DNA of 64,000 bases, from positions 448,580,719-448,644,718 of the forward strand of contig OX422211.1 in the NCBI GenBank assembly GCA_949130495.1, given 5' to 3'. This stretch comes from Sambucus nigra (Eukaryota; Streptophyta; Magnoliopsida; Dipsacales; Adoxaceae). Both the position numbers and the translations under genes were made by a program. Of the stretch, positions 1-11,849 are shown piece after piece. A model generated the notes under the pieces. That model saw only the letters and a program-made list of their open reading frames with translations, was not told where the DNA came from and made no database searches. Within the stretch, counting starts at the first letter, position 1. Each line of letters starts with the position of its first letter.

Positions 1-496
1 ATGAGTGGTCTTTTACCAGACAAGCTGTACTACACCCTAATCTATGGCTGAATTGATGGCCAAAGCAACCAAAATTATGAATTTCGAAGAAGTTGTGGCT
101 GCGAAGAAGAATGCAGAGGAAAGGGATGAAATAAAAGCAGAAGGAAAATTGAAAAGGAAAGATCACAAGCATAATGGTGGGGGTAGGCAATCAAAAGGAA
201 AAGAAGCATTAGACCACATGAGGAGGTACGTAAATTATACTCCCTTAAAGGTGGATATAAACCACATTCTGGAAGAAATAAAGAACAACGAGGAACTGAA
301 TTGGCCAGAAAAACTAAAGTCAGACCATGAAAGAAGGTACCAATCCAAGTACTTCAAGTTCCACAAAGATCATGGTCATACGACCAAGCAGTGTATAGCT
401 ATCCAAATTGAGATAGAAGCACTCATTAGACGAGGAAAGCTGAACATGTACGTTGATTGCCCGAATGGTGGAAGGATCAATAATAAAACTCGGTAG
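1..496 (+). pseudogene. gag: gag C-terminal part, Tat-type gypsy
   Basis: Frame 1 at the window edge begins MSGLLPDKLYYTL, the helix that precedes the Gag linker in this family. After a stop and a frame change near base 45 the reading continues from MAELMAKATKIMNFEEVV to base 496. Near residues 100-135 of this part is FHKDHGHTTKQCIAIQIEIE, the usual Tat Gag C-terminal motif (FHxDHGHxTxxC) followed by EALIRRGKL. The N-terminal half is missing because the window starts inside the gene. Gag would form the particle that packages element RNA. It is a pseudogene because of the frameshift. Confidence 0.75.
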
Positions 497-774
497 AGGA
501 CTAAATCTCCTTACCGACCAAGAGACGATAAGAAAAGTCCAAGACAACCTAAGTGTGAGGTATTTTCAATTCGTTTTGGTTCATTCGATTATAACATGAT
601 TATAAGTGAAGATACATGAGGGGGTGATCATACTGTCGAGAGAAAACCTTACCTCAATGAGGCACAAGCTTGTTCTTATATACAACGAATAAATCTAGCA
701 AAATAGGATCACCCGAGGAAGGTTAACAGAGATAAGCTAGTAATTGGTTTTTCCAAAATGATCTGGAAGGCATT

Positions 775-1134
775 TTGTATCCTCATGATGATCCTCTAGT
801 GATCAAGACGATAATGAAGGATGTAATCATCTCGAGAGTACTGGTGGATAATAATAGCTCGGCAGACATCATGTTTTATCCATGCTTTGACAATTTGAAC
901 TTAAAACTTGGTCAATTAGAGCCATATCACAGGCCCCTTATTGGGTTCTCTGGAGAGAAAGTTTTTCCGCTTGGGACAATCAAGTTAGACATGTTGATTG
1001 GGACGTGGCCTGCTTGCAAATCAGAAAAGGTGCACTTCTTCGTGATGGTTAAAAATGTTCCATCACCCTACAATATAATCATGGGGAGAGTAGGATTGAA
1101 ATTTTTTGAAGCAGTTCCATCCACTGTACATTAG
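775..1134 (+). pseudogene. pol: aspartic protease domain, Tat-type gypsy
   Basis: This reading frame of 119 codons has the retropepsin layout: RVLVDNNSSADIMF near residue 27 is the active-site loop, and YNIIMGRVGL near residue 98 is the second conserved strand and helix. The catalytic Asp is present, but the usual DTGSS or DSGSS loop reads DNNSS. Asn at both of those positions would be expected to harm activity. It lies between gag and RT, as in all Ty3/gypsy elements. The 280 bases before it are Gag-protease linker with stops. The call is by motif and position. Confidence 0.7.
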
Positions 1135-1312
1135 TATTTAAAGTTCCCGACCAGCTTTGGGGTTAGAATTATGAAGGGCGACCAAAAAGTATCTCGGGAA
1201 TGCTACTACTCGTCTGTCGAGCAAGATAAATTAGAAGATGCAAGGAAGAAAACAACCACTTATCAAGTGGACAAATCTGATGAGTCTGAGATTGAATCCT
1301 TAGACCCTAAAG

Positions 1313-2340
1313 ATGAAACAAAGATCGTTAAAGGCCAGGTCGGCAACGAAGAACATTATTCTAGATGATGAGCGACCAGAAAGAACAACTCATATTAGTG
1401 CTTCACTTGATCCAATATCAAAGCAAGAGATGGTGGCATTTTTGAGGCATAGAAAGCAAGAATTCGCATGGAGTCATGAAGATATGTCGGGGATAGATCC
1501 AGCCTTCCTGTGTCACGAGCTCAATGTCAATAAATAGATCAAATTAGTGAAGCAATGAAGAAGAGTCTTTAGTCCGGAGAAGAATCAGGCTATTCAAGAA
1601 GAGGTAGAAAAGCTACAAAAGGATTCCTTCATTGAAGACGTCAAGTATCTTGATTGGCTAGCTAATGTGGTGATGGTGAAGAAGAAGAACAACAAGTGAA
1701 GAATGTGGGTGGACTTCACAGACCTGAATAAAGCTTGCCCAAAAAATCATTTCCCTCTGCCCAGGATAGATCAACTAGTAGATGCTACTACGGGGCATGA
1801 GTTGTTAAGCTTCATGGACGCCTAATCCGGATACAATAAATTGAAATGAAGCCAGAAGACAGGGAGAGCACCTCTTTCATTACCACACGAGGAATATATT
1901 GTTATAATGTTATGCCTTTTGGTTTTGAAAATGTAGGTGCTACATATCAGCGGCCGATGAATAAGGTGTTCGCATAGCAGATTGGTAAAAATATAGAGGT
2001 GTACGTCGATGACATGTTGACCAAAAGTAAGAAAGTTACTGACCATATAGCCGATTTAAGCTAAACATTTGATTAGTTGGAGAAATACCAGACGAAGCTG
2101 AACCCGACCAAGTGCATTTTTGGCATATAGGAAGGCATGTTCCTCGGGTATATTGTGAATCAACTAGGTATTGAAGCAAATCCTGACAAGATAAAATCCT
2201 TTCTAGAACTACATTCTCTAACCACCAAGAAGGAAGTGCAGAGCCTCACGGGGAGCGTAGCAGCTCTCAATAGATTCGTCTCCCAAGAAACTGATAGATG
2301 TATTCCATTATTCAAGGTTCTTAGAAAGACCTTTGAGTGA
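1313..2340 (+). pseudogene. pol: reverse transcriptase domain, Tat-type gypsy (broken)
   Basis: The pieces in order are the pre-RT segment DPAFLCHELNVNK, RMWVDFTDLNKACPKNHFPL (RT fingers), EVYVDDMLTKSKK around 1,995-2,030 (the catalytic YVDD box), and MFLGYIVNQLGIEANPDKI from 2,137 (thumb and connection). At least eight stops and several frame changes interrupt it, for instance before RMWVDF and inside the MDAxSGYN motif. The catalytic Asp pair is still encoded. It belongs to the same pol as the protease before it and the RNase H after it. Confidence 0.8.
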
Positions 2341-2800
2341 ATGACGAATGTGAGAAATCATTTTTATAGTTAAAGAGATACTTGGGAGAACCTCCTTTAC
2401 TATCCAAGCCGGTGTTGGGAGAAAAATTATATTTGTACCTAGTTATTTTCGAAAGTGCAGTTAGTTCGAATTTCATACGAATAGAAAACGGAGTGCAAAA
2501 ACCAGTTTACTATACGAGTAAGTCATTCAGGGGAGCAAAGATCAGGTATCTAAAACTGGAGAAGTTGTCATTAGCATTGATTGAGGTGAGCAGGAGGATG
2601 AAACCATATTTCCAAGCCCATATGATAGTGGTATATACTGACATGCCACTCAAATAGGTGTTACATAAGCCAGAAAAGTCTGGAAGATTAATGTATTGGC
2701 AATAGAATTAGGGGAGTATGACATTTTCTACGAGCCAAGATCTTCTCTCAAGGGGAAGGCAATGGAGGATTTCATTTCTAAATTTACCTACCCAGATACT
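2341..2800 (+). pseudogene. pol: first RNase H domain, Tat-type gypsy
   Basis: The frame at 2,382-2,657 reads LYLYLVIFESAVSSNFIRIE, then KPVYYTSKSFRGAKIRY and LEKLSLALIEVSRRMKPYF, ending VVYTDMPLK. This is the standard Ty3/gypsy RNase H that follows RT and removes RNA from the RNA-DNA hybrid. Several acidic residues normally needed are altered, and a stop ends the frame. After it, EYDIFYEPRSSLKGKAMEDF can be read at 2,710-2,770, the usual RNase H end and linker. Confidence 0.7.
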
Positions 2801-3009
2801 TCTAATTAACAGAGGATAATTTAAAGTAACTCAAAAATGATGGAGAATCAACATAAATTATTTCTGATCAACTCCCACTAGCAGACCGGCCAGAGGAGAT
2901 GGTAGCTGATCAACTAGAATCTTTTAGTGAGGGGACAGATTTAAAGGATAGAGAAAGGAAGCGTTAGATATTCCATCAAGGGATTTTATTAGACCAAGGG
3001 TTTGATGAT

Positions 3010-3540
3010 AATACCCCTATATAGAATTTATTTATTGATGGTTCCTCGTGTGCAACAGGTTGCGAAGATGGAATTATTCTCAATAGTTCAGATGGATTTG
3101 ATATAGAATATGCTCTGACTTTCTAATTCAAAGCTTCCAACAATGAAGTTGAGTATGAAGATGAAATTATGGGCCCCAACTTAGCTAAATCATTGAACGC
3201 AGAGCAAGTTATGGTGTTCAGTGACTCACAATTAGTGGTAAATCAGATGCTCAATCTTTACACAGCGAAAGGAGAGTTCATGTCGAGGTATTTGGCTAAA
3301 GCCATGGAGATTGTATCCCATTTAACAGTCGTCCAAGTGATTAGAATACCAAGATTGGATAATATGATAGCAGATGCACTTGCTCGGTTAGCTTCAGCTA
3401 CGTGCACCGAGCTACGAAGAATAATTCCAATTAAGATACTGGTAAGAAGAAGTATTGATGAAGATTTGATGGTGAATTTTATCGCTTCAGATATGGGACC
3501 TTCCTGGATGGATCCCATCAGAGATTATATCTAAGAAGGC
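3010..3540 (+). pseudogene. pol: second (plant-type, aRNH-like) RNase H domain
   Basis: The frame reads LFIDGSSCATGCEDGIIL, FKASNNEVEYEDEIMGPNLA and VMVFSDSQLVVNQMLNLYTA, then RIPRLDNMIADALARLASA. The order DGS, NNExEYE, SDSQL and NxxADALA is the catalytic frame of the additional archaeal-type RNase H that Tat elements hold between the first RNase H and integrase. One stop falls before FKASNN and one after the domain. Its presence is the best single argument for the Tat lineage here. Confidence 0.8.
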
Positions 3541-4720
3541 AGGTTACCAGCCGACCAACTTGCAGCCAAGAGGTTAAAGTTTAAAGCTGCCAGATACGTT
3601 TTAAACAATGGTGTTCTGTATAAAAGAGGTATGATAGCTGGTTTATAAAGATGTGTTCACCCAGTAGAAGTTAAAGATCTGATAGAAAAAATTCATGAAG
3701 GATCTTATGGGGCTCACGTAGCAGGTAGAACTCTTTTACAGAGAATGAATACGTGGGGGTACTACTGGCCAATAATGTGCACTGATTGCACAGCCTATGC
3801 CAAGAAATGCGATAAGTGCTAATGATTTTCTACTATACGAAGAACTCCTCAGGCACTGTTAACACCAATCACTTCCCCTTAGCCATTTTCCAAGTGGGGA
3901 ATAGATTTAGTCGGGCCTCTGCCAACTACAAGAGGATGATTCAAATATTTGGTGGTTGTTGTGGATTATTTCTTGAAATGGGTTGGAGCTGAACCTCTCA
4001 TTGATATGGCCTATGAAAGGGTCTATCAATTCATTTGGAAGAATATTATTTGCAAATATGGTCTGCCACATGCTTTTATCACTGATCATGGTACCCAATT
4101 TGATAATGAGGAGTTCGCTACGTAATGTTTACAGTCTACATTCAAAAGATTCATTCTGCTCCAGGTCATCCCCAAAGTAACAGGCAAACAGAGGTGATGA
4201 ACAGAACTCTATTGAATAGGTTGAAGAAAAGTTTGGATGATGCTAAGGGAAACTGGATAAATGAGTTGCATTAAGTGCTTACCGAACAACTCCCCGAACA
4301 TTAACTGGGGAATCTCTTTACATGTTAGCTTTTGGGAGTGAAGTAGTGATACCTACTGAATTAGGACTACATACTCATAGGGTTCTTAATTTTAATTCTT
4401 CGGCAAGCGATTTGATGAGACATTTGGACATGAACATGCTCGAAGAAGTTAGAGAAGATGAAACAATCCGAAATGAAACTTATCAGTACAGGACCGCCAT
4501 GTTCTATAATAAAATATTTAAGAAATGTGATCTCAAGGAGGGAGATTATGTGCTCAAGAAGGTAATTTAAAAGTACAATAAATTGGAAGCCAACTAGCAT
4601 GTGCCCTATCGTGTCACAATTTTTTTTGACCTGGCACTTACAGAATAGAAACTCTGGAAGGAGAAGAATTTAAGAATCCTTGGAATGTAGAGCACCTGCG
4701 AAAGTATTACCAGTAACGTA
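3541..4720 (+). pseudogene. pol: integrase, Tat-type gypsy (broken)
   Basis: Recognisable parts are the zinc-binding end (TAYAKKCDKC, 3,795-3,825), the catalytic core with WGIDLVGPLPTTRG (first Asp, 3,897), FITDHGTQFDNEEF (second Asp, 4,078), AYRTTPRTLTGESLYMLAFG near 4,280-4,335, and the C-terminal KKCDLKEGDYVLKKVI. Integrase would insert the cDNA. Stops occur after TAYAKKCDKC, after the second Asp and in the Glu region, so no complete core can be made. The end near 4,720 follows the conserved NPWNVEHLRKYYQ tail, seen at 4,675-4,712. Confidence 0.75.
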
Positions 4721-4851
4721 ACTACACATGTACCCCATTGTTTCAGAATAAATGGAAACACGGATTTCCCGATATTTGTTTGTGTTATTTTTTTTCCCGG
4801 AGTTCTAGTGCTACACATTAACCTAACTCAGTAACAAAAAAAATTTCTCAA

Positions 4852-4985
4852 CAAACTTGGTCGGCATCAGCACAAACACCAACAAAGTTGGTCAGCATCA
4901 GCACGAATACCAACAAAGTTGGTCGACATCAGTAATCACCAACTACAAGTTGGTCGACATAAACAAAACCAACAATGTTGGTACA
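4852..4985 (+). repeat. Short tandem repeat, 28-33 bp unit, after integrase
   Basis: About four to five diverged units carry the core ACCAACAAAGTTGGT followed by cgacatcag. The core is an inverted repeat (ACCAAC, GTTGGT) with a three-base centre. It sits between pol and the 3' LTR, where Tat/Ogre elements are known to carry variable tandem repeats. Confidence 0.75.
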
Positions 4986-5039
4986 ATAATTGAGCAAGGC
5001 AAGGCCTGTTTGATTATGGGTGACCCAAGTGGCATCTAA

Positions 5040-5402
5040 AGTAGGCAAGAAGATGGGTAAAATATCCACTGCCTAGGCAGCAAGGCAATTATTTACATAA
5101 ATGATTACTAGAACTAAGAACGAACATGGGATAAAAATAATTCCATTGCTTAGGAACTTATGGGTGATAAGTCACTACAACTAGGCAAACATTTGGGACA
5201 AATTTCCATTGTCTAGGCAATCAAATCAACAAAGGAAAAATTATCCCTTTATAGATTTATACTATGTGAAGTACAACATTATTATAGTTGATCTTATAAA
5301 GATTGAAAAAGTAGATATCATACAAAATATGTTTTTTCCGAGGAAATAAAAGTACAAAAAGTTGATTTTTCTTCGTTAAAAAATCACTAATGAAATACAA
5401 AT
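5040..5402. other. Non-coding spacer in the Tat element
   Basis: This AT-rich stretch lies between the convergent ends of pol (+) and the antisense gene (-). It has two loose repeats of a phrase like ggcaa..attccattg.ctaggcaa. No domain was seen on either strand. Confidence 0.5.
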
Positions 5403-5677
5403 AGCCTATTCTATTGGTTTATTTCCTTCAGATTTAGGTACAGGCTCCATTCCAGCTGGAGGATCATCTAAAGCAAAAGAAGAGTTGATAAAATTCAAAT
5501 CTTGCAGCATTCTGGTGTTGCTCGAGCTGCGTCGGTCAAGTAGATGTTGAGGTCGGGATATCTCAAAATCTTCATGAAGATTGTAGTCACCAAGGTATTT
5601 GGAAATCAAACACTGAGGAATGAGCGGGCTGGAAACCAGCTAACATCTATTTTAAAAGGAGGCACTGGCAGATCAAG
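5403..5677 (-). pseudogene. C-terminal end of antisense gene, cut off by the Sirevirus
   Basis: On - the frame ending at 5,406 reads ISKYLGDYNLHEDFEISRP and ends KSEGNKPIE before a stop. Removing the Sirevirus (5,678-14,471) and one target copy joins PRLFD from the right side to LPVPPFKID on this side with no frame break. These bases were therefore one exon with 14,472 onward before the insertion. The sequence is acidic and Ser-rich, with no named domain. A frame change lies near 5,620. Confidence 0.6.
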
Positions 5678-6924
5678 TAAAGGAGTGGTTCAACACGAGT
5701 GTGTTTCAAATCAAACCAATTTTTACAAAAAATTATTCAACTTTTAATTAGCACCAAACCAAGCTGTGAAAAACCAATTTTTACTTTAAACCAATTTTAT
5801 CTTGATTAATCCTAAACATGCATCTAGTGATTAAAGCAAGAAAATTAAAGTAGAGAATAATCACAACGCATGATGTACGAGGAAAATACTCAAGATGGGA
5901 AAATAATCTCGGACGACCCAAGCCAGACAATCACTATGAATGTAGAATTACGACGAACAAAAAAAAGACACACTCAATGACTCGATCTCCATGGGTCTTG
6001 ACGCTCTTCTAATCTTTAACCACTATTCTCACAGTTCCCACGCAGAAAGTCCTTCTTCCACGATACATGTCCATAACACACGCGTCCACGTATGTCTCGG
6101 TGTCCATCGAATGGCTTTGATACGTCTACGATGTCGAACAAGAAGTCCTTCTCATTTCTTCACCGCAAAACCCAGATGTTCAAGTATAGAACAAACCTTC
6201 TTGGTGAAGAAAGATCACATAAGCATATAATAATGATAACTCGGATCTTTGTAAACTCTAAGGATGTGTTTACGCTTTGATACCTTGGAAAAACATGTGC
6301 AAAACTAGTACGGGATTGAAAACTGTTTTCCAGATTGCACCTTATGTATGTTCTGACGAAACCACACTTTAAATAGGAAAAATTCACCGCCTCAAAAAAT
6401 GTGTCGCTCTAACGAGATTGACCTGTCGTTCGCACGAATGGCTATCTCGCTCGAACGAGCCAGCTTGTCGTTTGAACAACACACGTGTCAATTTGACTTT
6501 TTCTTTAAAACGTTTCTTCAAAAGAGATCCAATTAAGTCAAACTCTTTTTTGAGCTTATCATAATAAAACGTAGTGTAAAAAATTTAAAACACTTTTAAA
6601 AACATTTTAAAACTTTTTTCTTATAAAAATTCATCATTACCTTTTATAAAAACAATTCTGAATCTCATTAAGAATATGCATTCATACATGTGCGAACTCA
6701 AAATGCAATTAACTTGAAGACGATTATACTTGTACCAATTAAACTTCGGCATGATTAATTCTTTGAAGCTTTGCCATAAAGGTCTTCAATTTCTTCAATA
6801 CGTCATAGACCGAGAGGTATGGTGACAAAATAAAATCTCCCTATGACATATTACAAACACAGTTTTGTTCACGGAATTAGGTCAAAATAATACAGGGGCT
6901 CAATTGGAAATTTATGTCCTTAAA
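5678..6924 (-). repeat. 3' LTR of the Sirevirus
   Basis: It aligns along its length with 13,225-14,471, for example at the shared cctaaacatgcatctagtga near 5,812 and 13,366. The ends have mutated: the outer end is taaagg where the other LTR has tgaaag, and the inner end is ttaaa where the other has ttaca. On -, a purine tract (AAAGGGAGAAATT) lies directly before the LTR start. The many differences between the LTRs point to an old insertion. Confidence 0.85.
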
Positions 6925-8552
6925 AATTTCTCCCTTTGACTATTCTGGGACAAAACTAAACCAGTGAAATGCCTAAGCCGGGACGTTAAGCCGTATGATG
7001 CCTAAATCCCATCCCATAAACCCAAAGTCAAAAATTACAGGACACGGACTAGTTTATGAAGCACCGACAAGCATGAACTGTCTTAATGTGATGTAGACTT
7101 GAAATCTCGAATCTCTGAAGCATACCTACACACATGAAACAGACAAATACCCAGTGAAATATGGTGGAACAAATGAAACCAATATATATATATATATATT
7201 GGTATATATATATATATATATAAATAAACTCTGAAAAATCCTTTGTTAAATAATTGAGAAACAAAATGATACCAATTTGTACTACCAATTTGTAATACCA
7301 ATTTGTAAAATATGTAATAAAAAACATGCTCAACAAATTCTCCCCTTACATCACATACATCTCTCCCCCATTTTGTCTTGAATAGACAATCCGGTATAAA
7401 CATAAACAAATCAATCAAGTATCTAGCATGAGAATATACCAATTAAAAATCTCTAGATAATCATGAAATAACCAGCTAAATATGATCAATAGAAGATAAA
7501 TCTGTAGCTAGTAAACCAAGAATCACACAAAGAATACAACAAACTAATGAGGTGTGATAAACGGAATCATATGCAAAATATCAATATTGAAACAATATAA
7601 CCTGCATATAAACCATTCAGTTCAGAAAGCTTCCATCAGTACCAAAAAATATACCACAATAACTAGGGTGCTACAAACAAAAAGAAGCAAAAATTCTAGA
7701 CTACCGTTAGAACGAGCCATCATAAATTTTTGCCCAGTGAAAAAATTTCCAGAAAAATCACACTAAAAGGGCCTGATAGCAGCAAAACAGTGCTTAAACA
7801 GTAAGCTTTTGACCCAAAACGCAAAAATGCATAAAAACTAAGAATGAGAGTTACATGCAAATATAATACCGATGTGCTCAAACATGGATATGGAATATAT
7901 GGGCATGAAACTACAACAAATGAGTCATAATTCCCAACACATCAAAAGGATCAAGAAGCTCTAATTGATAGCAATAAATCATCAAACTTTATCATAGCCA
8001 TATGACAATTAATGTGTGAGCCTAATGAACTAGACATATTACAAATCCATAATTTTGACGATTCTACAAACAATAGCGTCAAATTGCAATATTTCAATAT
8101 TAGGATTAGTTGTGCAAACCCGTTTAAATTTTCTCCAACCAAACTCCCTCATAAACATACTTTTTCAATATCTTTTGAGGTTTCCAGCATTCTTATCTTA
8201 GAGAAAATCTTATTGGACCTTTCCTTAGCATTTTGCCTTTTTCTTTTGGGCTCTTTTAAATGGTAGCTTTCACGACGAGTTAATTTTGAACTCTCGCAAC
8301 CCTTTCCCGTGAATCACCCATCATTTTTTCAATTAGGTACCAATTCAAATCCTCACGGTAAACGTTTCTTACATGCACACTTCTCCATAAGTCTACTTAT
8401 GCATAGATGACAAGACTGAGATAAGAATGCCTCACCAAATTCAAATATGCAAGAGAAGTAAAACATCCATATAAACTCGTGCATGTGTGCATTGATGGCA
8501 TATATAAAAAGTCGAATCAAAATGCATATCAACTTCGAAACAACCCCATATA
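6925..8552 (-). other. Sirevirus 3' internal remnant, no coding sequence seen
   Basis: On - this holds several G-rich purine tracts such as AAAATGGGGGAGAG (7,361-7,375) and TAAGGGGAGAA (about 7,339-7,349), beside repeated TTGGTATTACAAATTGG-like phrases at 7,270-7,310. Multiple polypurine tracts before the 3' LTR are typical of Sireviruses. No integrase, RT or envelope-like frame could be found. The (TA)n run at 7,182-7,222 is simple repeat. Confidence 0.55.
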
Positions 8553-9639
8553 TGTAACACCCCGTAATATAGAGGATTTAATATTTAATTATTTTTGGGA
8601 GTTACAAAAATATTTAAATTGGAGAAACTTAAATTCATGACTTGGAGAATTTATTTGAGTGAGCCGAATTATTTATAATTGGCGACTTTTAAGTTTAATG
8701 GTTCGAAATCTCGTGTGTCGCATTTTGAGGACAAAATTTGGAAATGTCAAAAAGTATTTCGGATGGCTATTTTGAGTGCGCGGTTGCGTCTGGATGGGCT
8801 GGAATAGTCAGAAAAGAGTACCCGGGGGTAGTAATTGGGTCTTGGGGTATTTTTGGGAATAGTCGGGCCCACACGGGGTGAGTCGGGCCTTTTTAATTAG
8901 GGCCACATGGCCAAAAACGGGATTTAGTAGTTTTAACCTGATTGAGAGATTAGGGAACGACAATCAACACTCCTCTAAACCTAGGGTTTGAGAAGAAAGT
9001 TGGGGAAAAGCAAATCAAGAGCCAATTTGGGGATTTTGGAGCCATATTAAGGGACTGCACCAACGGATCAGACACTACGAACAATTTCAGGCAACTGGTT
9101 AACTGTTGTGATTTCTAAATTGATGATAATCAATTCATATCATAGTGATGTGTAAATCAAAATTTCATTTTGGGTGTGTAACCAAAATTAAAATTGGGTT
9201 TTTGGAAATTAATATATACCTTAATGGGATTTAGGGTGAGATTTATTGTGGTTATGATTCTAGAATGTAGAGGAATGAATCGTATGTTAAAACCAGTGAG
9301 AATAAATGGTTAATTACTGATAATATGAATGAAATTCATATTGGGGATTTGAAATCCGGATAATACCCAAATTGGGAAAACCTTGGAATTAATGGATATT
9401 GTTGATTAATTAAGGTCTGTGGGGTGTTTAGACCCTTCTCATATGGAGGATATGTTAATTGTATTTGGGTAAGGATTTAGATTGAGAATCAAAGCTTTCG
9501 GTTTCGTCCATGAATGACAGAGGGCTGGAGGAGACGAACACTGGAACGATCGACCCAAGGGGTTCGATTGATCGATGCTACAGGAATTCTGGTAGTGCCA
9601 CCATTTTTAATACACGGGAATAATTATTGAGAAAAAGAC

Positions 9640-9960
9640 TTTTGGGCTGATTTTACATGTTAATATTGGACTAAGCGAGCGAGTCCGGGTAAATTGATAA
9701 TTATAGGTAAATATAATGGAGAAATTTGATGGAGATGCAGGTGTGACACATTGTGGGCGAATATATGGGAATGAAATTCTGAGATATAAAAATGGACTAA
9801 GCGAGCGAGTCCGGGTATGTTGATAATTATAGGTAAATATAATTGGGGGGAATTTCTGGAGATGAATGTGTGACACATTGTGGGCGAATATGTGGGTATG
9901 AAATTTTGAGATGGAAAATGGAACAAGTGAGCGAGTCCGGGTATGTTGGTTAAGTGACAC
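9640..9960 (+). repeat. Three diverged ~120-bp repeats in the LTR segment
   Basis: The phrase ggactaagcgagcgagtccggg followed by taattataggtaaatataatg and ttgtgggcgaatat recurs three times (about 9,668, 9,793 and 9,920, the last changed to ggaacaagtgagcgagtccggg). The spacing is about 125 bp. Confidence 0.75.
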
Positions 9961-9999
9961 CAAAGTATTAAATTAATTATTGAGAGAGAGTAATTAATT

Positions 10000-10860
10000 T
10001 GGAGTCGGAACATAGACTCGAGAAATATTAAGTTACGGGCCAAGTAAATGAGTCCGGGGATAATGGTTGGGTGACACGAAGTTATTAAATTAATGGATGT
10101 GATAATTAATGAAGGTAGAGTCGGAGGGTAGACTCGAAAAAGTATTAAATTAATTTATGTTGTAATTTATTAGTTTAGGATCGGGTTGTAGACCCGGAAT
10201 TTGTGTTGATTAATTAATGTGTAAATTAATTATATTACAGTCGGACCACAGACTCGGATTTGTGTTGATTAATTAATGTGCAAATTAATTATATTAGAGT
10301 CGGACCACTGACTCAGATTTGTGTTGATTAATTAATGTGTAAATTAATTATATTAGAGTCGGACCACAAACTCGGATTTGTGTTGATTAATTAATGTGTA
10401 AATTAATTATATTAGAGTAGGACAACAGACTTAGATTTGTGTTGATTAATTAATGTGTAAATTAATTATATTAGAGTCCGACCACAGACTCGGATTTGTG
10501 TTGATTAATTAATGTGTAAATTAATTAAATAAGAGTCGGATTGTAGACTCGGGGAAGTATTAAATTAATGGGTGTAATAATTAATTTAATTAGAGTCAGG
10601 GTGTAGACTTGGGTAGTTATTAAATTAATAGGTGGGTTAATTAATTTAATTAGAGTCGGACGATAGATTCAAGAAGGTATTAAATTAATGGGTGTGTTAA
10701 GTAATTTAATTAGAGTCGGACCATAGACTCGGGGAAAGTATTATATTAATTGAGGTGTGAATTAATTATATTAGAGTCGGACCATAGACTTGGAAAGATG
10801 ATAAATTATTAAGTGAGAAAATTAATTGTGTTGAGTCGGGCCACAGACTCAGGAAATTAC
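10000..10860 (+). repeat. Minisatellite, 59-bp unit in its core
   Basis: Between about 10,203 and 10,550 the phrase gtgttgattaattaatgtg returns every 59 bases (10,203, 10,261, 10,320, 10,379, 10,438, 10,497). Each unit also holds gagtcggaccacagactcgg, whose GAGTC and GACTC can pair, and a ttaattaa palindrome. On both sides the same motif continues in more diverged, 60-70 base units, giving around 13 units in all. Confidence 0.9.
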
Positions 10861-10963
10861 AGGTAGTGTACGGGATTTTGAGTACACGGTAAAGTCGGGG
10901 TTTACATTATATATATACGGTGTAGTGATAGTATATATATACGTGTATATATTGTGTGTGATA

Positions 10964-11849
10964 TTAAATATCAGTGTCATTCACATGAGAATCATTAAAT
11001 GCAACTTGCAATTCTTTCACATCCACCTCCTCTTCGTCACTCTCTTCTCCCTCACTAATATGGGATTCACTTAAAACCTCCTCAGAAGTGTCATTCACAT
11101 GAGAATCGTTGTCGCTAACATGACATGCCATAAGCGCAACAAAGTTACGATCAATGGGGGAATTCTCTCCCTCTTCTGGATAACTATAACATAAGGTGGC
11201 ACTATATACAATGGGTTGCTTGCCCTCTTTCTTAAGTCTAGTGGGACACTCCTTAACTTTGTGACTGTACCCCTCACACCTAAAACACTTATTCGACTCA
11301 TCTCTCTTAGGCTTCTCAAACTTATCCTTAGAGGTGGGATCAACTTTGTTGTTCTTGAATTTTTCAAATTTCTTGGCATCTTTCGATTGCTTTTGAAATT
11401 TAATAAATTTTTTAAATTTCTTTGCCAACAAAGAAACATCCTCAAAATCGGAATCTAAAACTTTAGTTTCCTCCTTCCGAGTTTTTAAAGCAATACCCTT
11501 TTCTTTCTTAGGCACTTGCTTGGAGTTAATCATGTCAATTTCATAGATTTGTAAGTCACCTACAATCTCTTCTAGTTTCGTCGACTCTAACTTACCCAAG
11601 GAGTTTAAAATAGTCACTTTAGCATCAAACCTACTAGACAATGACCTAAGGATTTTCTTAATGACACGGTTGTCAGGAATTTTCTCACCGAGGTTAAGAG
11701 ACGAGTTGACAATATTAGACAACCTAGCATAAAACTCATCAAAAGTCTCACTCTTTAACATCCTAATGGTCTCAAACTGTGTAGTAAGATTTTGAAGCTT
11801 CAACGCCCTAACCCTGCTAGTGCCTTCGTGAGTGAGTGCCAAGACATCC
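10964..11849 (-). pseudogene. gag: Sirevirus Gag, C-terminal part
   Basis: On - it starts just inside the solo LTR boundary with DVLALTHEGTSRVRALKLQ, the conserved UBN2 Gag core. It goes on through FDEFYARLSNIVNSSLNLGE and a Lys-rich linker to one zinc knuckle CFRCEGYSHKVKEC (C-x2-C-x4-H-x4-C), all four ligands present. An acidic tail follows with two copies of SHVNDT. It ends close to the Tekay-like segment, which probably cut it short. Together with 12,849-13,163 it makes one Gag interrupted by a solo LTR. Confidence 0.85.

Larger units (their letters stand above)
8553..10970 (+). mobile_element. Tekay/Del-like LTR segment inside the Sirevirus
   Basis: The left end TGTAACACCCCG at 8,553 is the usual start of plant Tekay/Del gypsy LTRs. 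The first 1 kb resembles such an LTR (gagaagaaagttggggaaaagc leader, then a long non-coding tract). No pol domains follow, and the right end, placed near 10,970, lacks a clear CA terminus or target copy. It may be a truncated LTR or a solo LTR with a damaged end. Its arrival or a linked deletion probably removed the Sirevirus pol. Confidence 0.5.

Noticed and set aside
7049..7442. Overlapping - frames of 95 and 119 codons with Ile-Tyr runs, like a membrane protein
   Set aside because: The hydrophobic part is a (TA)n microsatellite in the non-coding 3' part of the Sirevirus.
9607..10043. Two overlapping - frames of 118 and 127 codons with internal repeats
   Set aside because: They are translations of the repeated ggactaagcgagcgagtccggg units of an LTR; the repetition is at DNA level and no protein family fits.
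10190..10550. Regular 59-bp repeats considered as a CRISPR array
   Set aside because: There are no unique spacers: whole units repeat head to tail, and the context is a plant LTR.
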